IMG/VR virus record: IMGVR_UViG_3300008113_000252
Span: 1-64,000 of that record
DNA: 64,000 bases
Strand: one strand, 5' to 3'
Source: a virus
A program made the translations under genes and the position numbers. Every line of letters starts with the position of its first letter. Position 1 is the first letter of the stretch. The notes under the pieces are model-generated. The model was not told the origin of the DNA, made no database searches, and worked only from the letters and a program-made list of their open reading frames with translations. Shown piece after piece: positions 57,701-64,000 of the stretch.

Positions 57701-60700
57701 CAGCCTTCTTTTCAGCTACAGTTTTTTCTTCACCGTAAACAAGTTCTCTGTTTTCAAAACGATATGTAAAAGGACGATGAACAAAAATAGAGTCAATGTC
57801 AAAGTCCCAACCAGTAATATCAATCAACTCTTGCGGGAGAATAGCACTTGAACCATAGTAAGCAGGCATATAATCAACAACCTTACTGTTTGTTGCAGAT
57901 TGGCTTGCTTGAGAAGGAATACGAACTGAATGCATTGTTCTTTCACTATCAAGTGATTTACCTCTAAAGTGAGAGGGCATTAGCATTTCAGCATAAGTAT
58001 CTATGATTTTACCAGCCTTATCGTAAACCTTTACATCATGTCTAAGACGATCATCATAAACATTTTCTCTTTCAGCTTCTGACATTCTCAGATATTCATC
58101 TGATGTTACAATAGTATCTACGCTAGTACCATTAGAAGTAGCAGTGTTTGCTCTTCTTCTAATTATAATACCAGAGTCTGAAATCAAGGTAAGCTTATAA
58201 CCAGGAATAATATCTTTACCTACACCCTTACTAAAGTAGCTAAGGAACAAAGTATAGAATCTTGATAATGTTACAGGGTTATTAAGATTAATATCACCAC
58301 GCTCAAATATTTCAATTTCCTGTGGGGATGCTCCAATACTCTTTAAAGTATCAACAGCTTCAAGTCTGAATGAATCCAACTTAGGCGTAACCTTACCGAG
58401 ATCCAAAGACTTTGTAAACTCATCAAGAACATCCTCAATTTCAAAAGTTTTCTTTCTTCTTTCAAAGTACTTACTCTCTGTTCTTTTAGCACTAAGCTGT
58501 AACAACTCTTTAATAGCTGCAACTGCAGAAACTTCTTGACCGTCAACATATACTTTATCAGCATTTGAAAATCCTGAAATAAGGATACTCTTCATCTGTG
58601 TAGGATCTGTAACCTTGGTTTTGTTTGAAGGAGTCTCCGTAGACAGATATAAGAAGTTAGGATCAAGAGCATTAAAATGCTTTTTAAACAAGACTTCATT
58701 ATAAGGAGTAATGTCGGTTCTACTTGATACAGCATTTTTAGCAAAAGTCTTTTCAGCACTTTCAGGGTGACCAAATGCAACCGTTGCAGTTTCTTCTGCT
58801 TTTTCTAACACTCTTCTAAGATTATCAAGGAAAGCTCCAGAAGAACTAAATTTTGTAGTTAGCTCAGGTGTAAGAACAACAGCCGACATCTTTAAATATG
58901 TCTCACCATCATAGTAAACAAGTTTAAGAGAATTGGTTTGTGAATTGTACTGAATAGTACCATTTAAACCAAAGACTTCTTCTTCACTAACAGGCAACCC
59001 GTTTTCTATTTTATCCAAGAAATTTGCAACAGCGGGTTCTCTAAGTCTACCCATACCAAAAAGTATGTGACGAAGACCATTAACGGTCATGTATAACTGA
59101 CCATCATCTCTTTTAGTTCCTTCTGGAGAAACATCATCTGGAAAAGTAATATGAACAAGATCTCCCTTAGCATCAAACTTTTTATTAATACCAAGTTCTG
59201 GTGCTAAAGTGCTGTGAGATGTAGATATACCAGAGGCATTAAGACCTTTTGCTCTTTTAACAACGTTTTTAGAATCTTTAAACTGCTTAGTGTGGTCACC
59301 CATCAAAAGCTGGTTAAAAGAAGAAACGTTCAAGAAATCAGATAAAAAGATTTGAGCAATAGAAGCTTCAAGTCTAATATTCTTAACACCTGGTGCATCT
59401 TTCTCCTGCATAGGAAAAAGATTCAAGTCTTCTACAAATCTTGCAGCTTTAGAAGCAGCTATTCCAGAACGACCAACAACTGACACTAAAGGACTATCTC
59501 CTATTTCAAGCAATCCTTTTCTTCTTTGTAAAAGATTGTTCTGAATAAGCTTATCAATAAATTGATCTACGCTTTTGATAAGAGAGGATTCTAGATTCTT
59601 TCTAAGTTCTGCGTCGGTTGCCTGACCACTTTCAATCTTTTCAGAAAATTCTGCACCAAGGAGAGCTCTTAAATTATGAGAAAGTTTTAATCCAAGTTTA
59701 CTACCAGTATGATAGTTTTGAATAATATCAAAATCAAGTTCAGATTCATCAAGTGCAATATTCTCAACCTTTTCAATCTGATCCTGAACCTCTGCAATTC
59801 TTCTAACGTCTCTTTCTACCTCAGCAACTAGCGCATCCAGGTATTCTGAATTAACTGTCCAACCGGTAGTCTTAAAGTCTACTGCTTTTGTAACAGGAAG
59901 ATTTACCGTCATACCGGTACTTGCAGCTTCTAGTACTCTGATAAAATGGGGTACTGTAACAACACCATTTATAACCTCTACCTCTGTGTACTGAGAAAGA
60001 ATATTAAACAAGAACTCTCTATCAGTGTAGTCAGCGTATACAGTACCGGCTTGTTGGTTAAAGCTTACACCTGCATTATCTAGACTTCTAGCAGCGAGAC
60101 CGTCAATTGACTTAGTATTAATCTCAGGAAGTATTGCCAAGAACTCTTTGTTATTAGCCAAATAGTTATCAGCTCTGTATGCATCTGTAGGAAGTCCTTG
60201 CTTTAAAGCTTGAACCAACTTAGTAAGTACAGTCTTTACCTGGTAAGTCTGAATCTTGTTACCGTTAGCATTTGTAAAGCTTGTTGTATCAATGTTCTCA
60301 TTGAAGAAGACATTACCCGAAGCAAGGGCTTTTACTCTACCACCAACAGTGTACAATTCTTCATTAGAACTTTCTGAATCATCTCTAAGGAAAAGACCCG
60401 TTCCCTTATTCTCAAGTAAAGATTTACCAATTTGATTTAGGATCTCAGGTGTCAATACGGGTAAAGACAAAAGTCTAACTGTTGAAAGAACTTCAGCGTT
60501 AGCTTCAGTCATTTCAAGTTTATTCTCAGAGATCTTGTACTTGTACCAAGAGTATTCGTAGAAAGCTGAAGCTATTTCAATTCCAGTAATATCACCAAAA
60601 CGAGTAAGCCCGTCTTTTACTGCTGTTGAAACACTCTGATCATAAACAGCAACGTTATTTACAATAGAGGTAAGATTAGAAAGTATATCAGCAGCTTCTT

Positions 60701-63700
60701 TTGCAGTCTCATCCGTTATTGAATCAACCTTTGCATTGTAAGCAGATCTCCAAGAATCATATTGAAGAGTTCCCTCAGATCTTCTGTTGGCGTCATAAGA
60801 CTTCTTCTTCTTATTTCTAGAGTCAACCGCTGTAAATGTGTAGTCTCTCTTACTCTTTTCAGCAAACGCCTTTATAAACGCTTGGTATGTAGCAGCGTTT
60901 CTAACGTTAAGCAAGCTTTGCTTTGTTATAGCACCTGAATCATCTGCAACAATATTAAACACCTTAAACGCGTGATTGATAAACTGAACACCATGAGAGT
61001 TCTTACTAGAATCTGAATTAAATCTAGTAAACGCAAGCATTCTGTTTAGTGCTTCAATTTCATCAACGCTATCTGCAGTGATTCTTGTGATAGTATTGTA
61101 AACCAATTGTACTGAAGCAGGAACAATAATTCTTTCTTCTGTAAGATTGCCTTCTCTATCTACAAAGAACTCATTTCCAAAAGCATCAGCTTCTACAACA
61201 GGAGTGGTGCTTATCAAAGCTTTTACCACTGTCGGCAACGATGTTACACCATCAAGCTCTTCTTTACTCTTAAAGAATGACTTAGCGGTATTACCACCAA
61301 AGTCTTCTTCAAGTTCTTCTTGAGCATCATTCAAAAGATTTCTAACGTTATTAAACGTCTTTAAAGATTCTCTAATGTGCTGTTCAATTTCAGAACGGTT
61401 AACCGGAGACTTCAATGCTGAGAGAAGAGCAGAAGCTCTTTCTTTAAGTTCAACATTTGAATATCTTTCAGGATTAAACAGTCTAGCAAAATCTATAATA
61501 GCAAACTTGATTGCTTCACTTGTACGAATTGACGGATCAGCCTGCAAGGTTGTGTAAACTCTAGATACCAAAGCAGACATCAAGTACTGAGTATCTTGTG
61601 AATTTACATATTGAGGAATTACCTCTATGCCGCTTCCAGTAGAAACACTAACCGAACCTTTGTTCAGCATTACAGCAAAGGCTACATCACCTCCATTGTT
61701 TATTGCAGATCTGGTATATCTGTTATTAGCAATACCGGCTTTTCTAAATCTTCCGTCAGCAATTCCCTCAAACAAATCATCGTTAGATTCAAATCTAGGA
61801 CGATAAACTTTAAAGAGATTAATCAAAAAGTCAATAATCTTTCTAAAAGTAGACTTGTTTGATACAGCGGTATTTGTAGCTCTTGGATTCTTTTTAAACT
61901 CTTCAAACGTATCAGCAAGATATTCTTCTACAACTCTTTCTTTAAGCTCTTGAGTAGTCATTGAAGAGTAGAAAGGTTGCTTTCTATACTCATTCATTAC
62001 AGAATCAAGACTTCTACCTTCAGCCTTAAGCTTTTGCGTAAGTTCTTTTTCACCCTGTGCAAGAGCTTTCTGTATTTCCTTATCGGTTAAGATTAATCTA
62101 AATATTGAGTGAAAAGCTTCGTGATATTTAGCTGGAGAGTCTTTAACAATCTCAATTAGACCAGAGATCTCATTGATGTTATCTGCTGCATTCTTTACAA
62201 TAGTAGAGAATCTACCAACAGTAATTCCTTCACTGATCATTCGATCAGCAATAGTCTCTACTGTAGCAACCTCAATGTAACTAGGCAAAGAGTTCTTAAC
62301 CCAATCCAGGAAGTTTGCAAGTTCTTGCTGAGTCTCTGGAGTGTAAGAATCAACATTCTTGTAAGCAATATTTAATTGCTTCTTAAGCTCATTAACCCTG
62401 TTCTCTAATCTGTCAAGTTCAGGATTATCAAAAGTTTGATCAATGTCTAATCCTTCCTTGTAGCTTTCAAGCTCAGCTTCCGCAACAAGCAAGTCCCCTC
62501 TTAACAAATCTAAATTAGATAATGTAGGAACATCAGATATTTCTGAATCACTTGTTGGAACATCTACAACTGGCTCTGTAATGGTAGGAAGCTCTTCTTG
62601 TACTACAGCTGGTGCCGGCTTGCTAGTCATATCTTCAACTACTGCACCCATAGGTGTAGAACCCGCCACATCAACGATCTTAACACCATTAACAGAGATC
62701 ATCTCCGGATGAGTAACATTGCTCTTAGTATTAGCAAGATCGTCTTGTGTAATATTCTTAGAAATATTCTGATAGAAGTTATCAGCACCCACAGGATCGA
62801 GCTTTACATACTTAAGGTTAGCACTCTTATCAAGTTGCTTATTGTTTTCCTCAATTGCAATATTAAAGAGATTGATAAACTCTTCCAGTGATTTAGCAGT
62901 AGGAGCAAAACGAATCTTTTGTTCAGCTTTTACAGAACCACTTAAAGGCAAGAAAGAAGCTTCAATAAGCTTATCCTCAGTTCCTACAATATTAAAAGTA
63001 ACCTTATACTTGACATTGCTATCGTTAAAGGTGTCCTTTCCGGTGTAGGCAAAGAATAACTTACTATTAAACTGATCACCAAATTCTTTCTTGTTTAGCT
63101 TTTTATTACTTGCCGCAGCAACCAATTCTTTAACCAAAGCTTCAGCTTCGGTTGCTTCCATTTGCTTAGCGCTAAGTTCAGTAAAGATTACTCTACCATT
63201 AGGAATCTTTGATACAAGAACGTAACGCCCAAGATTCTCATATACTGCTTTAGAGCTGTTGACTACACTTGTAATTTCTTTAACTTGATCAAATGTCAAA
63301 GAACCAGAAAGAACAATAGGAGCATCTCCTTGGTATCTATCAATTACAACAGTAGAACCGTCGTAAGTCTTATACTTAAGATCTGAAAAAGATACTTTGT
63401 CCTCTCCAGCAAATAAATATCCAGGAGAAGCAAGACTCAAAGTTGCAAACTGACTTACTTCAGAGTACGGTATTCTAGCCATGTTGTTAGAACCTCGTGC
63501 AGATACTAAGTAATCGTAAAGATTTAAACTATTGTTGTATGCTCTGATTACATTATCTGCATTAGGTGTACCGTAAAAAAGGTCAGCGTTAACCATTTCT
63601 TTAGTAAGAGTTTCCATTCTCTTACCGTCAGCAGAGTAAAATATATACTCTCTAGGATCATTAAGATATCCAAGAAGCAAAGGTTCACCTGTAAGATCTA

Positions 63701-64000
63701 CAGCATATACAGCAACAGATCCTCTATCAGTAGAACGCTTCTTTATTCTTGGGTTTTCACCTCTTCCTCCGTATTGAAGATTGGTTTCGGTAAGCTCACC
63801 ACCACTAGGTGCAGATACTTCAAACACCAAACTTTCAAGGAACTCCGTTTCACTAACAGAATTGTAGTATTCTGAAAGCTTTACATTATGCTCTCCTGTG
63901 ACAAATTGCGGTCTCTTAACGTAACCAAATTCTGCAGTAGGGCTAAGCTTAGATGCGTCTTCTGAAACTTTAATGTCTGTTTGTACAGTGTAACCATTAA
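54726..64000 (-). CDS. Giant virion RNA polymerase-like protein, N-terminus beyond window
   Basis: At least 3,090 residues: the frame stays open from the stop at 54726 to the right edge, so the real start is outside. The DITGWDFDIDSIF motif (57792-57806) matches the DxDxD metal-binding loop of YonO/crAss-type single-chain RNA polymerases (usually DFDGD). Towards the N-terminus, KYHEAFHSIF (62109-62123) is a HExxH zinc-protease-like motif. Pro/Val-rich segments (PAPAVVQEELPTITEPV; ATTPTLKTEPAATR) look like domain linkers. Family role: a polymerase packaged in the head and injected to transcribe early genes. Good by motif and context, not proven. Confidence 0.7.
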   Translation of the reverse strand, partial: NGYTVQTDIKVSEDASKLSPTAEFGYVKRPQFVTGEHNVKLSEYYNSVSETEFLESLVFEVSAPSGGELTETNLQYGGRGENPRIKKRSTDRGSVAVYAVDLTGEPLLLGYLNDPREYIFYSADGKRMETLTKEMVNADLFYGTPNADNVIRAYNNSLNLYDYLVSARGSNNMARIPYSEVSQFATLSLASPGYLFAGEDKVSFSDLKYKTYDGSTVVIDRYQGDAPIVLSGSLTFDQVKEITSVVNSSKAVYENLGRYVLVSKIPNGRVIFTELSAKQMEATEAEALVKELVAAASNKKLNKKEFGDQFNSKLFFAYTGKDTFNDSNVKYKVTFNIVGTEDKLIEASFLPLSGSVKAEQKIRFAPTAKSLEEFINLFNIAIEENNKQLDKSANLKYVKLDPVGADNFYQNISKNITQDDLANTKSNVTHPEMISVNGVKIVDVAGSTPMGAVVEDMTSKPAPAVVQEELPTITEPVVDVPTSDSEISDVPTLSNLDLLRGDLLVAEAELESYKEGLDIDQTFDNPELDRLENRVNELKKQLNIAYKNVDSYTPETQQELANFLDWVKNSLPSYIEVATVETIADRMISEGITVGRFSTIVKNAADNINEISGLIEIVKDSPAKYHEAFHSIFRLILTDKEIQKALAQGEKELTQKLKAEGRSLDSVMNEYRKQPFYSSMTTQELKERVVEEYLADTFEEFKKNPRATNTAVSNKSTFRKIIDFLINLFKVYRPRFESNDDLFEGIADGRFRKAGIANNRYTRSAINNGGDVAFAVMLNKGSVSVSTGSGIEVIPQYVNSQDTQYLMSALVSRVYTTLQADPSIRTSEAIKFAIIDFARLFNPERYSNVELKERASALLSALKSPVNRSEIEQHIRESLKTFNNVRNLLNDAQEELEEDFGGNTAKSFFKSKEELDGVTSLPTVVKALISTTPVVEADAFGNEFFVDREGNLTEERIIVPASVQLVYNTITRITADSVDEIEALNRMLAFTRFNSDSSKNSHGVQFINHAFKVFNIVADDSGAITKQSLLNVRNAATYQAFIKAFAEKSKRDYTFTAVDSRNKKKKSYDANRRSEGTLQYDSWRSAYNAKVDSITDETAKEAADILSNLTSIVNNVAVYDQSVSTAVKDGLTRFGDITGIEIASAFYEYSWYKYKISENKLEMTEANAEVLSTVRLLSLPVLTPEILNQIGKSLLENKGTGLFLRDDSESSNEELYTVGGRVKALASGNVFFNENIDTTSFTNANGNKIQTYQVKTVLTKLVQALKQGLPTDAYRADNYLANNKEFLAILPEINTKSIDGLAARSLDNAGVSFNQQAGTVYADYTDREFLFNILSQYTEVEVINGVVTVPHFIRVLEAASTGMTVNLPVTKAVDFKTTGWTVNSEYLDALVAEVERDVRRIAEVQDQIEKVENIALDESELDFDIIQNYHTGSKLGLKLSHNLRALLGAEFSEKIESGQATDAELRKNLESSLIKSVDQFIDKLIQNNLLQRRKGLLEIGDSPLVSVVGRSGIAASKAARFVEDLNLFPMQEKDAPGVKNIRLEASIAQIFLSDFLNVSSFNQLLMGDHTKQFKDSKNVVKRAKGLNASGISTSHSTLAPELGINKKFDAKGDLVHITFPDDVSPEGTKRDDGQLYMTVNGLRHILFGMGRLREPAVANFLDKIENGLPVSEEEVFGLNGTIQYNSQTNSLKLVYYDGETYLKMSAVVLTPELTTKFSSSGAFLDNLRRVLEKAEETATVAFGHPESAEKTFAKNAVSSRTDITPYNEVLFKKHFNALDPNFLYLSTETPSNKTKVTDPTQMKSILISGFSNADKVYVDGQEVSAVAAIKELLQLSAKRTESKYFERRKKTFEIEDVLDEFTKSLDLGKVTPKLDSFRLEAVDTLKSIGASPQEIEIFERGDINLNNPVTLSRFYTLFLSYFSKGVGKDIIPGYKLTLISDSGIIIRRRANTATSNGTSVDTIVTSDEYLRMSEAERENVYDDRLRHDVKVYDKAGKIIDTYAEMLMPSHFRGKSLDSERTMHSVRIPSQASQSATNSKVVDYMPAYYGSSAILPQELIDITGWDFDIDSIFVHRPFTYRFENRELVYGEEKTVAEKKAAYFNSLINNNEEYALELSQYEDPTNEVLREGITQKMGIEYTEEKYRATPEYINNRILKLKTALQGSESRTVAKDGGIPKSYQPMKTGSYDAFERKVKEESPEFANFIDAQVGIHDSILGQLDSFGNIREGAENIGPAVNGVLAYSLLNLGRVSGNEDAGFTVNGNRYNTFENVVDTDGNDISDNMSQTVSIMVDNPSNPVARMYGMSLEQTGVVAYMTSLGVSVEDALLFINQPIVRHFSNALKNSRSSIKVKSADKGASSKEIMDQMIQLFKAKLKTEADDVESISQYKNAVDASAGYETLKYSVLPIEKAIEEMPISEVENQLKLLFQFDKVKTQAQIFSDFAKLTKLNQGVGKDSDSFDKYLELADMFTTEEGVKSISNSGFPVEGITTAISNNDYLTTQIKALKELSKLFRTVFIDRSPVFGFVQESLENVLSPTDYIKRGAVENIRKDLMSVITASAYMNKLEDGDMRNSNLSNALIYEALKTSQPSVKDITQIVGSLRRYYSDKGIRNRFIQDYLFSNPAKKVNGQTNTKNREQVNRVSLNSWSKLSPEIGDMLYRDFVDGISNSDVLDNGITVRSAFLDLVHYLMVKDGLNFKSGSFLSYVAPIALRDIFASNNEAINVLKDAEGMLTKSSKVFGGPLDVFIGDFLINWPKHAANQNAIKTLFTPDYKDERKEIFDALFKQVTEDRLNVSIFGYQSAFEENLNVDQESEGYADYFKKVAPVFGASQFNSVKFESGTKTEFPLYIIKDKNLYKLYYYYGGVTDSEFFNTADGKARKISIGNNNVVAVLNASKRELGRAGFFGSFAQYEKVNVKGNRSQTGAGYIFGDLPNYTLLESQATTPTLKTEPAATRTVTPVNPKLEQEAVEQRSAIIKNAVLTATTTDSEFAGNIDFENSNLGGRRITKVPTSFLETLNTYQLTEQDRNKLRQLYENKAFTTLETGNIDVSSFSKFMDLIEETIQVNRSVQNLDDIIDRMQTCYGITINL

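Noticed and set aside
54726-63830. Start of the giant gene at 63830
   Set aside because: The codon there is TTG (Leu) inside a frame that stays open and coding-like to the window edge, so the true start lies beyond 64000.
1-64000. Reassigned TAG stop codon, as in some crAss-like phages
   Set aside because: TAG ends several genes at positions supported by context (12241, 17508, 18045, phoH at 41210), and no suppressor tRNA was found.
1-64000. Prophage signs: integrase, att sites, repressor cassette, IS elements
   Set aside because: None recognised; helix-turn-helix proteins present are not phage CI/Cro-like, and no transposase or long terminal inverted repeats were seen.

Overview
The window is 64 kb of a tailed double-stranded DNA phage genome whose host is most likely a Bacteroidota bacterium. 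The phage assignment rests on a terminase large subunit, a holin and GH19 endolysin, a membrane/coiled-coil lysis-like cassette, a full replication set and two giant minus-strand proteins. The host assignment rests on Bacteroidota-type promoters (TTTG, about 20 bases, TAnnTTTG), A-rich leaders without Shine-Dalgarno motifs, and a secreted protein ending in a type IX secretion (T9SS) sorting domain. The gene set (TerL near an HU/IHF-like gene, Sak4-like ATPase, DnaB-like helicase, primase, family B polymerase, SNF2-like helicase, uracil-DNA glycosylase, PhoH, and a giant protein with a DFDID motif) fits a crAss-like phage. That placement is inference from content, not from a search. TAG is used as an ordinary stop, two tRNAs are present, and no integrase or transposase was seen. 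Both edges cut genes.
Layout. 1-4800, minus: packaging genes (TerL, PD-(D/E)XK nuclease, Cys-rich protein, HU/IHF-like protein, winged-helix-like protein, acidic protein). 4801-4893: divergent promoters. 4894-6681, plus: shortened HAD protein, thymidylate synthase, hotdog thioesterase, small zinc protein. 6753-22491, plus: about 50 mostly small accessory genes, many linked by ATGA overlaps, with two tRNAs, several zinc ribbons, MazG, a chorismate-mutase homologue, one antisense lipoprotein gene and several highly structured untranslated regions. 22484-41151, plus: replication, recombination and repair genes, interrupted by a lone minus gene at 23935 and a minus spanin-like cassette at 25485-26428. 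41153-41214: bidirectional terminator. 41210-50000, minus: PhoH, endolysin, holin, then seven envelope or secreted proteins. 50043: a small plus gene. 50228-64000, minus: a 1497-residue protein with an N-terminal nuclease domain and a more than 3,090-residue protein with HEAFH and DFDID motifs.
How the genes may work together. The 22-41 kb block would unwind (DnaB-like, SNF2-like), prime, copy (PolB) and recombine DNA (Sak4-like ATPase with a partner carrying an SSB-like acidic tip, RusA, PD-(D/E)XK nuclease). A DnaA-domain-IV-like protein is a candidate origin binder. Thymidylate synthase, MazG, a nucleotide-modification-associated protein and UDG control nucleotide pools and uracil. The giant proteins are probably packaged and injected, one as an RNA polymerase.
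The most unusual region is 43-50 kb. A phage operon encodes a T9SS-tagged protein with cohesin-like and dockerin-like modules, a PA14 protein with its own dockerin-like segment, a CsgG-like lipoprotein, a second smaller CsgG-like protein and two probable outer-membrane beta-barrels. This reads as a phage-encoded cell-surface or export assembly. Other notable points are the chorismate-mutase homologue with most active-site positions kept, a MoxR/VWA-peptidase pair, two genes that appear frameshifted by -1 at homopolymers, and RNA structures with mutually exclusive pairings.
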